Notes: generated by a model from the letters alone, not told the origin. A DNA stretch of 64,000 nucleotides from an uncultured Rhodospirillaceae bacterium (GCA_913030825.1 CAJWCU010000006.1:1-64000), one strand, 5' to 3'. Shown: positions 1 through 10,266, counted from the first letter of the stretch. Program-made: numbers and translations.

Positions 1-81
1 TCGGCCGGACGTTTAATGAAAGGCTAAAGAGCAGCGTTAATTTTTGCTGAATTCCCAATGTTCGGCGGATAGGGGCCGGAA

Positions 82-125
82 ACGGAAAAGGCCCCGGAAA
101 CCGCCGCTTATGGGGCTCCGGGACC
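82..125 (-). terminator. Probable rho-independent terminator after flgE
   Basis: On the minus strand, downstream of the flgE stop, GGTCCCGGA pairs with TCCGGGGCC around a long loop and is followed by TTTTCCG. A smaller perfect hairpin (GCTGAC...GTCAGC) lies immediately after the stop, near 138-155. The T-run is short, so efficiency is uncertain. Confidence 0.45.
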
Positions 126-158
126 TTTAAACCTGGTTGCTGACGCGGGAGTCAGCGA

Positions 159-2552
159 TTACCGAAGCCGGACCAGCTCATCGAGCATTTCATCCGCCGT
201 GGTAATGATCTTGGTCGCGGCGGAGAAGGCCCGCTGGACGACGATCATCTTGGTGAATTCCTCACCGATATCGACGGTTGAGGCTTCCAAGGCCGACTGC
301 GTGATGGCACCGGCAGGGCCGGAGTTCGCCGTACGAAGGGTCGGATCGCCCGAGGCCTGGGTCGAGTTGAACACGTTACCCGTGCGTGAGCCCAGTTCGT
401 TGACGTTGACGAAGGTCGCGATCGGGATTTTGAACACCGGGCGCGTTTCGCCGTTGTCGAACAGGGCCGTCATCAGACCGTCGTCCGACACCGTGATCCC
501 GGCGAAGGTACCGAATTGCGAGCCGTCCTGGCTGATGAACACAGGGGTGAATTCGTCACCGAACTGGGTCAGGCCGTCGGCGATGCCGATGGAACCGAAG
601 TCCAGGGTGATCTGATCCGTGTTGGCCGGGTCGTCGTCGAAGTTGGCCGAGCCGTTGGCGAACCCGAGCATTTCGATCTCGGCGATGTTGATCGTCGACG
701 GTAGGCCGGAGGAATCGAAGATTAGGGCCGAGGATTTGTCGATCTCGAACGGGTTCGTCCCCAACTGCGCGCCGGTGTAGTCGAGCACGGGGTTACCGTC
801 GGCCGCCGTCGGCAGGTTGTTGGACGCGAAACCCGAGCTGAAGGTCACGTCGTAGGTGCCGGAAGGCAGCACGTCGAGAACCAAGGTATCGACGGTGGTA
901 AAGCTGGCGCCTTCATCCGTGGCACTGGCCTTGCGGGTTCGCACCGTCGTTGCGCCGGACGCGAATTCAGGATCGTTCGCTTCGATCGCGTCTTCCAGGT
1001 TGCCGAGGAAGGTTGAAATGTCGGCGGCCGCGGTCGACCCGTCGATGCCGTTGATATCCACCCCGACCGCACCCGCGGTGGCCAGGTTGGCGCCGGCGGA
1101 CGTATCGAATTCATAGATGACACCGTTGATCGTGATGGTGTCGCCGTCGTCGGGCGTCTGGCCGAAGGTGAACTGGAAGGAATCTTGGTACTGGTTGTCG
1201 ATCTTCTTGACCGTGAAGCTGGTCCGCTGCTTGGTCGCGGCTTCGCCCGACGTGGTCAACAGCCCCGAGGGGTTGACCACGATGCTTCCGGTTCCGTCTT
1301 CGTCGAACCGGACAGTCGAGGCGTTGAACGGTGAAACGGAGATGCGATTGTTGGTGTAGCCGCCATGGTTCGCGAAGTCGGAGTCGGACGCCTTCACCTT
1401 GGATACCAGTGCCGAGACGAAGTTGGCCGTGGTCGTCGCGGACGACGTATCGACGATCTTCAGCGTGTTGGTGTCTTCCGGGGTAATCGTCGCACCTGTG
1501 TTCAGCGGGCCTTCGTTGGTCGGCGCCACCGTCGTGGTGATCGTCGTGCCGTCCGTCGAGACGGATTGGACGATGAAGGTGGCATTGTTGCTCGTCGTGC
1601 CGGCGACGGTGATTTCGTCGCCTGCGGCCAACTTGGAGAACGTATCCGGCGTGATCGCCGTGATCGTCGAGGCCGCGTTGTCGAAGGTCAGCGTGTTCGT
1701 GGTGTCCGCGGTGAAGGTGCCGAAGCTCTGGAACCGATACTGAATGCTGTCGATGGTGATCGACGAGCGGTTCGCGGGAATGGAGTCGAATTCCACCTGG
1801 CCGCGGCTGTCGAACACATTCGAGTTGGCGTCTTCCAGAGACAGAACGTCGTTGCCCGAGGGCGGATCGACGGAGACGTCCCACTGGTTGTCGCGGCCCG
1901 AGCGCGTGTACTGGAACGAAATCGTCCGCGCCGTGCCCAGGCTGTCGAAGAACTGAACGTCCGAGCGGTGGGTCTGGCCGGCCGTTGCGTTGGCGGGCAG
2001 GTTGGCGCCGACCGCGATTTCCGACGTCGCCGTCGCCGTGCCGCCGACCCGGTTCAGGTTCACCGTGGTCAGGAAGTCCGTCGAGATGACGTTGGTGTTG
2101 GCGATCAGGATGTCGGAGTTGTTCGGAATGATCTCGCCGTCCGGATTCACGGGGAAGGCCTGGAGGTAGAAGCCCGCCGTGTTGCGGAGGAAGCCGTTGT
2201 TGTCCTGGAAGAACTGACCGGCGCGGGTGAACAGGAACTCGTTCGACAGGGTCGGTACCGCGGCTTCGTTGACGACGAAGAAGCCCGAGCCGGAAATACC
2301 CAGGTCCGTCTGCGAGGTTGAGGATTGCAGCAGGCCCTGAATACCGGCGTCCGTCCGCGGACGGGACTGCACACCACCGGCCGAGAAGAACGTCGACGAG
2401 GTCTGCCGGGTCACCAGGGTCTGGAAGTTGACCTGTGTACCCTTGTAGCCGATCGTGTTCACGTTGGTGATGTTGTCGGCGATGGCGCCCATGGCGCTGG
2501 ACTGTGCGGTAAGGCCCGACACGCCCGAACTAAGTGCACCAAAAAGACCCAT
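159..2552 (-). CDS. flgE: Flagellar hook protein FlgE (long form)
   Basis: The 797-residue product polymerises into the hook, the universal joint between rod and filament. The N-terminus (MGLFGALSSGVSGL, then an ADNITNVNTIGYKG motif at about 25-38) is the rod/hook D0 signature. The C-terminus (SALEASTVDIGEEFTKMIVVQRAFSAATKIITTADEML) is the matching C-terminal D0/D1. FlgE is usually 400-600 residues, so the central surface region is enlarged. It contains a beta-rich module at about 286-343 (GDEITVAG...VSTDGTTI) that also occurs in the second FlgE-like protein and in FlgL. A strong ribosome site (AAGGAGG, 9 bases upstream) fixes the start. It is the last gene of fliK-flgD-flgE. Confidence 0.96.
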   Translation of the reverse strand: MGLFGALSSGVSGLTAQSSAMGAIADNITNVNTIGYKGTQVNFQTLVTRQTSSTFFSAGGVQSRPRTDAGIQGLLQSSTSQTDLGISGSGFFVVNEAAVPTLSNEFLFTRAGQFFQDNNGFLRNTAGFYLQAFPVNPDGEIIPNNSDILIANTNVISTDFLTTVNLNRVGGTATATSEIAVGANLPANATAGQTHRSDVQFFDSLGTARTISFQYTRSGRDNQWDVSVDPPSGNDVLSLEDANSNVFDSRGQVEFDSIPANRSSITIDSIQYRFQSFGTFTADTTNTLTFDNAASTITAITPDTFSKLAAGDEITVAGTTSNNATFIVQSVSTDGTTITTTVAPTNEGPLNTGATITPEDTNTLKIVDTSSATTTANFVSALVSKVKASDSDFANHGGYTNNRISVSPFNASTVRFDEDGTGSIVVNPSGLLTTSGEAATKQRTSFTVKKIDNQYQDSFQFTFGQTPDDGDTITINGVIYEFDTSAGANLATAGAVGVDINGIDGSTAAADISTFLGNLEDAIEANDPEFASGATTVRTRKASATDEGASFTTVDTLVLDVLPSGTYDVTFSSGFASNNLPTAADGNPVLDYTGAQLGTNPFEIDKSSALIFDSSGLPSTINIAEIEMLGFANGSANFDDDPANTDQITLDFGSIGIADGLTQFGDEFTPVFISQDGSQFGTFAGITVSDDGLMTALFDNGETRPVFKIPIATFVNVNELGSRTGNVFNSTQASGDPTLRTANSGPAGAITQSALEASTVDIGEEFTKMIVVQRAFSAATKIITTADEMLDELVRLR

Positions 2553-2629
2553 TTTACTTCCTCCTTAACAATGCCGTGGCGGAGATATTCCGGTTCCGGC
2601 GGTCGTCAAATCCTGTCAGTCGGTTCCAT

Positions 2630-2645
2630 GCCCCGGCGTCGGGGC
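2630..2645. repeat. Stem-loop between flgD and flgE
   Basis: Perfect 6-bp palindromic arms (GCCCCG / CGGGGC) around a four-base loop lie in the 107-base gap between flgD and flgE. There is no T-run on either strand, so it is more likely an mRNA processing or stabilising hairpin in the hook operon than a terminator. Confidence 0.4.
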
Positions 2646-2659
2646 GTTCAGAAAATTCC

Positions 2660-3442
<783 letters not shown>

Positions 3443-3485
3443 CTGACCGTTTCCTATTTTCTATGCGCTAGCCGAGGTTCCGCCC

Positions 3486-5309
3486 TTAAGCCCGGACATC
3501 GACGCGGCCGTTGTGGAGAATGCCCATCTCGTGGGCGGCCACGGCCGTGTCCATGACGTCGGATTCAAGGGTGTCGTCCTCGCCCGCTTCACCACCGGAG
3601 GATCCGGAGGCGGTCTGTTGCTGTTTGCCGTCTTCCTGACCCTTCAGGTTGTAGTTCAGGTCGCCGGACTTCATGTCCAGGCCGGCATCCTGCAGGGCTT
3701 TCGAAAGCTGATCGGAATCGCGCCGCAGCATATCCAGCGTTTCCGGCTTGTCGGCGGTCACCGTGGCGACCGTACGGCCGTCGTGGGCAACCTCCAACTT
3801 CACCTCGACGCGGCCGAGATGCTGCGGATACAGGCGGATGTTGATCTTGTCGGCACCGGCCTTGATGGCCTTGTTGATCTGCACGCTGACCTGATCGACG
3901 ACCTTGTTCTTGGCCGCCTGATTGGGCTGCTGATGGGGCGCGGCCTTCTGCCCCTGCTGTGCTTGATGCGAAGACTGGGTCTGGCCCGCGTTGGCGTTCG
4001 CCTGGGTCGCGTTGCCGTCGCCCGAGGTGTTGGCGCCATGGGTGCCCGCGTTGGACGCACCCGAGGAGGCCTGAACCGGGCCCTTGGCGTCGGCGGTGAG
4101 CTGCGCCGCGGTCTGCGCCTGAGCAGCCGGGCCGGTCGTGGCCTGACCCTGGGCGGCCGTGGCTTGCGCCGGGTTCTGGTGGCTCTGGACCATGGCGGCC
4201 TGAGCGAACGGGTTCTGGGTCTGGGCTTGCTGCGCATTCTGCGCCTGCTGCCCGGCTTGGGCCGACTGCTGCTGGCTGGCCGACAGGGTGGACGCCGCCG
4301 TCAGGGCCGAAAGCGACCGACCGTTGGTCAGGGCCGCTTCGTCCGTGACGTTGACGTTCACCACCATCTTGGCGTCACCACCCGAGGCTTCGGCAATTTT
4401 GCCGGCCTGGGCTTGCAGCAACGTCTCGGCCTGCTTAGCGCCGTCCCCGTTGGCTTGTCCGTTGGTCTGCATGTTGGCGATGTTGCGAATCTGCTGGGCC
4501 TGCTGGTTGGCGCGAACCAGGTCGTGGTTCAGCGCGCGGTTCTGCTGACCCGCATTGGGATCGGTCTTGACCTGTTCGACGACTTCGTCGGTGACGGTCT
4601 GGACGATCTGGGTGGCCTGCTTGGCCGTGTCCTGGCCGGAGGTCTGGCCGGCGACGGACGCGAGGATCGTATCTGTCTGGCTCCCGGCGAGCGAGGCCTG
4701 AACCAGGGTTGCGTTCTCGCTCTGGTTCTGGCTCTGGGCCTGGTTGCCCGCGTTGTTGCCGTCCCCGGCATTGTTGCCGGCGGCGGTGTCCTGGACGCCC
4801 GACTGGCCGTCCTGATTGGCATTGGCGTCGCTGCGGTCGGAATTACCGTCACGGTTCACCGCATCCTGGCGGCGGCCGTCGGAGGAGCCGCGGTCGTTGT
4901 CGGCCTGGCTGTTGCGCTCGGTCGCGGCCACATCGGACTGATCGGCGCGACGGTCGTCGCCATAGCCGCGCCCGGCGTCGTCGCTCTGGCCGACTTCATG
5001 GTCGTCGCCATACCGACCCTTACGTTCCTGATAGCGCGAAGTCTGTGCGACCTCGTCCCGGCCCGCATCGCGCGCCGCATAACGTTCGCGGTAGGAATCT
5101 TCCCGATTGCCGGAGGGGCGGTCGATGCGCGCGATATCGCGGCCGGCCGCCTGATGGGTTTTGGACGGATCCAGGATCTTGCCCTGCATATCCATGACCA
5201 GCGACTTGAAGGTGTCGAACAGCTCCGTATGCGTGGCGAAGCGCCCCGTTTGTTGCCGTACGGCGCCGACACCGGCAATGCCCGAATTTGTGGCCGTAAT
5301 GTGATCCAT
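3486..5309 (-). CDS. fliK: Flagellar hook-length control protein FliK
   Basis: The 607-residue product is the molecular ruler and export-specificity switch that stops hook growth at a set length. Residues from about 80 to 470 are low-complexity and rich in Gln, Ala, Asn and Asp, as expected of the extended ruler. The C-terminal FliK domain is clear: VDQVSVQINKAIKAGADKIN, then IRLYPQHLGRVEVKLEV and TADKPETLDMLRRDSDQLSKALQDAGL. FliK proteins vary widely in length; this one is on the long side. It is the first gene of fliK-flgD-flgE, 44 bases ahead of flgD, with a sigma-54-type site about 75 bases upstream of its ATG. Confidence 0.92.
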   Translation of the reverse strand: MDHITATNSGIAGVGAVRQQTGRFATHTELFDTFKSLVMDMQGKILDPSKTHQAAGRDIARIDRPSGNREDSYRERYAARDAGRDEVAQTSRYQERKGRYGDDHEVGQSDDAGRGYGDDRRADQSDVAATERNSQADNDRGSSDGRRQDAVNRDGNSDRSDANANQDGQSGVQDTAAGNNAGDGNNAGNQAQSQNQSENATLVQASLAGSQTDTILASVAGQTSGQDTAKQATQIVQTVTDEVVEQVKTDPNAGQQNRALNHDLVRANQQAQQIRNIANMQTNGQANGDGAKQAETLLQAQAGKIAEASGGDAKMVVNVNVTDEAALTNGRSLSALTAASTLSASQQQSAQAGQQAQNAQQAQTQNPFAQAAMVQSHQNPAQATAAQGQATTGPAAQAQTAAQLTADAKGPVQASSGASNAGTHGANTSGDGNATQANANAGQTQSSHQAQQGQKAAPHQQPNQAAKNKVVDQVSVQINKAIKAGADKINIRLYPQHLGRVEVKLEVAHDGRTVATVTADKPETLDMLRRDSDQLSKALQDAGLDMKSGDLNYNLKGQEDGKQQQTASGSSGGEAGEDDTLESDVMDTAVAAHEMGILHNGRVDVRA

Positions 5310-5383
5310 CGTGCTCGTTCCTTACGCTTCGTTTTGTGACGATCCAAAAAATACAAACGGGCGTTCTGCTCCGCCCAGATACG

Positions 5384-5399
5384 AGCAATCCCCGGGCCA
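5384..5399 (-). promoter_or_regulatory. Sigma-54 (RpoN) promoter of fliK-flgD-flgE
   Basis: The minus strand reads TGGCCC-N5-TTGCT, with the invariant GG and GC separated by exactly ten bases, close to consensus TGGCAC-N5-TTGCW. The predicted start site lies about 65 bases upstream of the fliK ATG. Sigma-54 control of hook genes is established in Caulobacter and relatives; the FlbD-type enhancer was not identified. Confidence 0.75.
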
Positions 5400-5486
5400 G
5401 TTGCCGGAAGGTCAATAAGTCATTGTTTTAATGAGAAGTTTTATTTTATGCGGGGGGGCGGGCTGGGCAAATCCGGTATAACCCGG

Positions 5487-5510
5487 CAAAAATGTCCCCC
5501 TTGGGGGGCA
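5487..5510 (-). terminator. Terminator at the end of the left sugar-biosynthesis operon
   Basis: Just after the stop of the PseG/GNAT-fusion gene the minus strand has CCCCC-CAA-GGGGG followed shortly by TTTTTG. The stem is short but entirely G:C, and it separates the sugar operon from the fliK promoter. Confidence 0.55.
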
Positions 5511-5514
5511 GAAT

Positions 5515-7197
5515 TTACTGCTTTCCGTGCCAGTCCGCGGCAAGGCGCCGGGCATAAACCGCGTCCATGGGTCGGCCGTCCACGGGGGTCGGGCCGACTT
5601 CGCGGCGAGTTTCGGTCATGCCGGATTTTTCCATGATCCGGAGCATGCCGGTATTGCCTTCCAGTGTCCCGGCGGTGACCTGGGCCAATCCCAAATCATC
5701 GAACAGATGTGCCATCACGGCTGACCAGGCTTCGGCGCCGATGCCGGTGCCCCAGGCCGCGCGCTCGCCGATCAGGATGCGGATGTCGCCCGTCGCCGCG
5801 ATGGGATCGACCTCGGTCGAGATGTTGCCGACATGACGGCCGTCCATTGCCTTTTCCCGGATCGCCCACAGTCCGTTGGGGGTTCCGGCGAAACTGGCGA
5901 CGAAATCCCGACAGCTTTCCACGGTATGGCTCGTGTGGCGTTGTTCGGAAAAGCGGACAATCTCGGGGTCGTTCAGCCAGCCGACATAGCGGTCGGTCAG
6001 TAATTCTTGCGGGAACGGCTCTAGGGTCAGGCGCGGGGTTTCCAGGACCGGCGGCGTATAGGGCAGGGTCCCGTCCGGTGCCGGGGGGCGGTTCCCGGAA
6101 ATCGCGGTCAGGGCGCGGGCGATGCGCCCAGCGGCACCCGGACGCGGTGCCCCCGCCGAGTGGGCGGACATAAAGCTGTCCGGATCGTCCAATGCCTCGG
6201 CCAAGGTTCGGCGCAGATCGTCCCGGGTGGTCACGAAGGGGACCAGACCGGGGCCGCCGGACAGCCAAGCCGCCTCGGCCGCGCGCGGCAGGACGGACAG
6301 CACAGGGCAGCCCATCAGCGCCGCTTCGGTCAACAGAGCGGTGGATAGGCCGACCACAAGGTCGGCAGCCAACAGGGCCGGATGGGGTATGGTGCCGCTG
6401 CTGATCGCGGCGATCTCGCCTTTGTAGCCGGCATAAAGGTCCGGCGGCGTTTTCGGATGCAGGCGCAGGGCGACTTTTGTTTTCGGAAGGCTGGCCGCCG
6501 CGTCCAACACTTCTTCCAAAACGATTTCCGTACGGCCGTCGGTGTCGCCCCGCCCGGTCAGACTGTATTCCGGGGTGCGGCGGAACTGCGCCGGGTCTAG
6601 GCCATCGGAAAGCTCGGTCAAAAACAGGATCAGGGCGTCGTCCGGCGGGACGTCGGGGAAAACGTCGTGCCGGAGTGCCGCGCGGTCCCGGCCGGTATCG
6701 GCGGCGGCATCCGCCCGCACCCGATCGAACGCCGGGTTGCCGACGATCCGGATGCGTCCGGCATCCACGCCGAGGGCCAGAAACGCGTCACGCGTTGCCG
6801 TGTCGGGCACCAGAAGCCAGTCCGTCAAATGTGTCAGCGGATCGGCCCCCCGGCCCCGAAGGCGGCGGTCCGCGTTCGCCGGGCCGTCGATCAGGCAGAC
6901 GGTCGTGGCCCCTGCGTCTTTCGCGGCCTGGGCCAGGGGAAAAGCGGGGGTGTCCGGGTCTTCCGACGTGCCGATGACGAAGACGTCGGGCGCCGCGCCC
7001 CGGATCAGGGAAGTCGGGCTCCAGGGAAAGGGCAGCGGGTCCGCATCGACGCCCCGCGCCTGCAGATAGTTTTCCGCTGAAGCCCCGGCCAATAATCGGG
7101 CTGAACCGCCCGCCGCCGTAAGGGCGGACGGAAGGTCCAGGACCATGTTGGCGGCCCCGGGGTCTTCGACGTAGATCAGGATTTTGGGCGCGGCCAC
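5515..7197 (-). CDS. PseG-like GT-B domain fused to PseH-like GNAT acetyltransferase
   Basis: A 560-residue two-domain protein. Residues 1 to about 370 resemble the GT-B fold of PseG/LegG nucleotide-sugar hydrolases and related transferases: an N-terminal Rossmann start (ILIYVEDPGAANMVLDL), then LRLHPKTPPDLY and ADLVVGLSTALLTEAALMGCP. Residues from about 388 to 560 are a GNAT of the PseH/RimJ type (TPRLTLEPF, then YVGWLNDPEIVRFSEQRH, then GTGIGAEAW). Such a pairing would release UDP and acylate an amino sugar in nonulosonate synthesis. Known PseG and PseH are usually separate; the fusion suggests coupled steps. It starts at GTG and is last in the left operon, followed by a hairpin. Substrate is not determinable. 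Confidence 0.72.
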   Translation of the reverse strand: MAAPKILIYVEDPGAANMVLDLPSALTAAGGSARLLAGASAENYLQARGVDADPLPFPWSPTSLIRGAAPDVFVIGTSEDPDTPAFPLAQAAKDAGATTVCLIDGPANADRRLRGRGADPLTHLTDWLLVPDTATRDAFLALGVDAGRIRIVGNPAFDRVRADAAADTGRDRAALRHDVFPDVPPDDALILFLTELSDGLDPAQFRRTPEYSLTGRGDTDGRTEIVLEEVLDAAASLPKTKVALRLHPKTPPDLYAGYKGEIAAISSGTIPHPALLAADLVVGLSTALLTEAALMGCPVLSVLPRAAEAAWLSGGPGLVPFVTTRDDLRRTLAEALDDPDSFMSAHSAGAPRPGAAGRIARALTAISGNRPPAPDGTLPYTPPVLETPRLTLEPFPQELLTDRYVGWLNDPEIVRFSEQRHTSHTVESCRDFVASFAGTPNGLWAIREKAMDGRHVGNISTEVDPIAATGDIRILIGERAAWGTGIGAEAWSAVMAHLFDDLGLAQVTAGTLEGNTGMLRIMEKSGMTETRREVGPTPVDGRPMDAVYARRLAADWHGKQ

Positions 7198-7201
7198 GGG
7201 A

Positions 7202-8233
7202 TCACACCAGCGATTGGCGGGCGCCGTCTTCGGCGGCGGAGCGCAGGATCGCTTCGATGATCCGCTCGTTGGTCAGGGCCGATTCCAAAGGCGACCAGGG
7301 CATGGCGGACCCCGCCGCCGTTTCGGCCAGATTGTCGTACATGCGATAGAGCGAGTCGGCGACCGTGCGCTCAAGCTCTATGCCCGCGTCCGAGGCGATC
7401 TCGTTTTCGTTGGTGACGCCCCGGTTCTCGGTCACCGGGAAGACGCGGGTGACGAGACCTTCCTGAAGGATCGACAGCCGCCCGCCGTCGCCCCAGATAT
7501 CCAAACCTACTTCACGGTAACGGCGAAAATCGAGGGGCTGCAATGTCGCCACGGGGCCGTCGGCGAAGGTCAGGGCGAAGGGAAGATGCCGGTCGCCGGT
7601 GATCGGCGCGCCCAGGGCCGTTTCGTCCGGGCCCACCGCCTGGGCTGCCACGACCTCGCCCAGCAACATGCGCAGGAAATCGATCAGATGCCCGCCGTTG
7701 TTGACGAGCCCGTTGCCGTAAAGTCCGAATACGGCCTGGGGACTGCCGACGTGTTCGGTCAGGCCGCCCGCCGCCAATGCCTGGAACAGGCGGTCGGCCC
7801 GCCGCCAATAATTCACCAGGACCGGCAGGTTCCGTTCGGCGCAGACCGCGCGCAGCGCCGCGCCGTCGCCGTTGCGCTCACCCGTGCCGGGGCTGTTCAG
7901 CGGCTTTTCGACCAAGACGGCCTTTAGGTCCGGCATGGCGGCGACGGCTTTCGCCCGGTCGCCCGGCGGAGCCGCCAGGATCGCAATCTCGGGCCGAACC
8001 TTGGCGATGATCTCGTCCAGGTCACCGCCGCAATGGGGCACGCCCCAGGTGTCGCGGGCATCGGCCTGAGCGGCGCCATTGGGATCGACAACCCCTTGCC
8101 AGTCGAAGGCCGGATGGCCAGCCAGCACGGCGGCGTGGGAGGCATAATCGAAATATTGCGCCATGCGCACGTCGCGGGTCAGGCCCGAGGCGACCTGTCC
8201 GAACCCGACGATGATGGTGCGCAGGCCGGTCAT
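7202..8233 (-). CDS. Gfo/Idh/MocA family sugar oxidoreductase (first copy)
   Basis: A 343-residue NAD(P)-dependent oxidoreductase, probably oxidising or reducing a sugar or nucleotide-sugar in the island pathway. The N-terminal Rossmann motif is IIVGFGQVASGL, the family EKP motif appears as VLVEKPLNS at about 120, and the C-terminal alpha/beta domain includes NNGGHLIDFLRMLLGE, where the family has its catalytic His. The start at 8233 is chosen because its ATG overlaps the previous gene's TGA as ATGA; an upstream in-frame start would only add residues encoded inside that gene. It is translationally coupled to the cytidylyltransferase before it. Confidence 0.8.
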   Translation of the reverse strand: MTGLRTIIVGFGQVASGLTRDVRMAQYFDYASHAAVLAGHPAFDWQGVVDPNGAAQADARDTWGVPHCGGDLDEIIAKVRPEIAILAAPPGDRAKAVAAMPDLKAVLVEKPLNSPGTGERNGDGAALRAVCAERNLPVLVNYWRRADRLFQALAAGGLTEHVGSPQAVFGLYGNGLVNNGGHLIDFLRMLLGEVVAAQAVGPDETALGAPITGDRHLPFALTFADGPVATLQPLDFRRYREVGLDIWGDGGRLSILQEGLVTRVFPVTENRGVTNENEIASDAGIELERTVADSLYRMYDNLAETAAGSAMPWSPLESALTNERIIEAILRSAAEDGARQSLV

Positions 8234-8982
8234 CGCGCCGCCTTTTCTTCGCAATGGGCGTTCAAGGCCGCGATCTCCGGTTGCCGGGCGATCAGGTCAA
8301 GCACCTCGCGGACGCCGAAGCCGTCGCCGTATTTCGGCTCCAACCCCGCGTAGACGGCGCGGATCAATTCCAGGTCTTCTGCGTAATCCAGTTGCAGGCG
8401 CAGATCGGGGCGGGTTTCGGCCTCGGGTGCGGTCATGTGGTGGATGCGGTAGATCTCGGGATGTTCATAGAAATAGAGCGAGACATGTTCACGCACGGCG
8501 GGATCGGATTGCGTCCGCGCAACCTTGTCCAGTGCGTCGAAGGCGAAGACTTGGGCGTCGACGCCTTGCGGCCAGGTCAGTGTCGCGGTGTTGGAGACGA
8601 CATCGACGCCGCCTTCCAGGTAACGACTGACGGCCGCGTCGATGACGCGCGGGTCGAGCAAGGGCGTATCGCCGCAGACCTCGACGACGATTTCCGAGCC
8701 CATCATGCGCTGGGCCTCGACGACTCGGTCGAGCACGTCGTCCTCCGACCCGCGGTAGCAGGGAAGCCGGCGAGCCTCGGCCCAATCGGCGAGCGGATCG
8801 TCCGCCGGATTGGTCGTGGTCGCGAGAACGATGGCGTCCAGCCGGTGGGCCCGGTCGAGCCGCCGCACCAGGCGTTCCAGGGCCGGTGCACCCGCGACAT
8901 CCATCAGCACCTTGCCGGGTAGGCGCGATGCCGACATGCGGGCCTCGACGCTGGCGACGACACGGGGTGCGGCCGGGGCCAT
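8230..8982 (-). CDS. SpsF/NeuA-like cytidylyltransferase (first of three)
   Basis: A 250-residue nucleotidyltransferase of the CMP-sugar synthetase type. The nucleotide-binding start is slightly atypical (ASVEARMSASRLPGKVL), but the SxRLPGK pocket motif is intact. VVEVCGDTPLLDPRVID at about 100-117 carries the metal-binding GDxPLxD, and VREHVSLYFYEHPEIYRI is typical of the SpsF branch. It would activate a sugar acid with CTP. The neighbours are an aminotransferase (3-base gap) and a Gfo/Idh oxidoreductase (4-base overlap). The sugar it accepts cannot be told from sequence; two more paralogues are in the window. Confidence 0.78.
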   Translation of the reverse strand: MAPAAPRVVASVEARMSASRLPGKVLMDVAGAPALERLVRRLDRAHRLDAIVLATTTNPADDPLADWAEARRLPCYRGSEDDVLDRVVEAQRMMGSEIVVEVCGDTPLLDPRVIDAAVSRYLEGGVDVVSNTATLTWPQGVDAQVFAFDALDKVARTQSDPAVREHVSLYFYEHPEIYRIHHMTAPEAETRPDLRLQLDYAEDLELIRAVYAGLEPKYGDGFGVREVLDLIARQPEIAALNAHCEEKAAR

Positions 8983-8985
8983 GGC

Positions 8986-10266
8986 TCAGCCCGCTTCCGC
9001 GTGAGCGTTCAGATCGGCCCGATGGGCGTGAACCTTGCGGATCGCGGCGATCATCTTGTCGGCCAGGGCGTCGTCGACGTCATAGGCGCAGGGCTCGAAC
9101 AGGATCGCCTCGCGTTCGTGCAGGCGTTCGGTCACCGGGCATTGGCCGTCTTCATAGGTGCGGTCCGTCAGGGTGAAGGGCCAGCCTTCGCGGCCGATGG
9201 CCGTGCGCGACTTGAACAGGGGCAGGCGGTAAAGCGGCGGAAGGTAAGCTGGGAAGTTGGGGAAGCCTTCGGCATTCAATGCCTTGCAGAACAATTCTCG
9301 GCTGACGCCGACCTGGGCCTCGTCGTATTTCACCAGCCAGACGTAATAGTTGTGGCGGCAGCCGTCGCGGACCGCCGGCACGGTCCAACCGGCGAGATCG
9401 CGCGTGCCCTCGGACAGCCGTTCGGCCAGCTTTTCCCGGACGGCGACGTGGCGTTCAATATCGGTCAATTGGACCAGGCCGACGGCGGCGGAAAGTTCGG
9501 TCATGCGAAAGTTGAAGCCGACCATGTTGACCAGGTCCGTGACGCCTTCATGCATCGCCGCGTTTTCCGCGTGGTTCCGGATCAACTGCAGGCGCGTCGC
9601 CAGATCGTCGTCGTCGGTGACGCAAACGCCGCCTTCACCGGTATGGATGTGCTTGTGAAAATTCAGGCTGGCGATGCCGATATGGCCGATGGTGCCTGTG
9701 GGCTTGCCGTGCTCCATGCCGAGCGGCGCCTGGGCATTGTCCTCGATCAGGTAGACGCCATGTGCGTCGGCGAGGGCGCGCAACTCCGCCATGCGCGCCG
9801 GATGGCCGAACAGGTTCACGGCGACGATGGCGCGGGTCTTATCGGTGATCTGGGCCGCGACCTTTTCCGGATCGATACAGAAGGTTTCGTCCTCGATATC
9901 CGCAAACACGGGAATGCCGCCATAGATTAGCGGCGAAACGACGGTCGCCGACATGGTCCAGGGCGGCACGATGACCTCGTCACCCGGCGACAGGCCGATG
10001 GCGCCCATGGCGGCGAACAAGCCCGAGGTGTTGGAATTGACGCTGACCGCATGCTTGGCGCCAAAGCGGGCGGCCCAAGCGGCTTCGAACTCCCGGACCT
10101 TGGGGCCGCCCAGAAATTCCGGGCCCGGCGAGCCGAAAAACCCGGACAGGCAACCCGATTGGACGACCGCGCGCACGGCTTCTTCCTCTGGCTTGCCCAT
10201 GGAGGGGTAAGGGGGGAGGTCACCGCCGATGACCGGCGTGCCGCCGAGGAGCGCCAAATCGCTCAT
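8986..10266 (-). CDS. DegT/DnrJ/EryC1/StrS family PLP aminotransferase (first copy)
   Basis: A 426-residue sugar aminotransferase. The PLP lysine is K205 in LNFHKHIHTGEGG, the cofactor-ring aspartate is D176 in IEDNAQA, and the N-terminal VNSNTSGLFAAM forms the phosphate-binding turn. The FHKHIHTGEGG form resembles cyclitol or inosose aminotransferases as much as 4-amino-sugar enzymes, so the substrate may be a keto-sugar other than a UDP-4-keto-hexose. It overlaps the preceding cytidylyltransferase stop by four bases and is almost abutted by the next. It probably supplies one amino group of the final glycan. Confidence 0.85.
   Translation of the reverse strand: MSDLALLGGTPVIGGDLPPYPSMGKPEEEAVRAVVQSGCLSGFFGSPGPEFLGGPKVREFEAAWAARFGAKHAVSVNSNTSGLFAAMGAIGLSPGDEVIVPPWTMSATVVSPLIYGGIPVFADIEDETFCIDPEKVAAQITDKTRAIVAVNLFGHPARMAELRALADAHGVYLIEDNAQAPLGMEHGKPTGTIGHIGIASLNFHKHIHTGEGGVCVTDDDDLATRLQLIRNHAENAAMHEGVTDLVNMVGFNFRMTELSAAVGLVQLTDIERHVAVREKLAERLSEGTRDLAGWTVPAVRDGCRHNYYVWLVKYDEAQVGVSRELFCKALNAEGFPNFPAYLPPLYRLPLFKSRTAIGREGWPFTLTDRTYEDGQCPVTERLHEREAILFEPCAYDVDDALADKMIAAIRKVHAHRADLNAHAEAG

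Noticed and set aside
3513-5339. 608-residue open frame on the plus strand opposite fliK
   Set aside because: It mirrors the Gln/Ala-rich fliK sequence in GC-rich DNA, has no family motifs and no ribosome site. The FliK C-terminal domain on the other strand is decisive.
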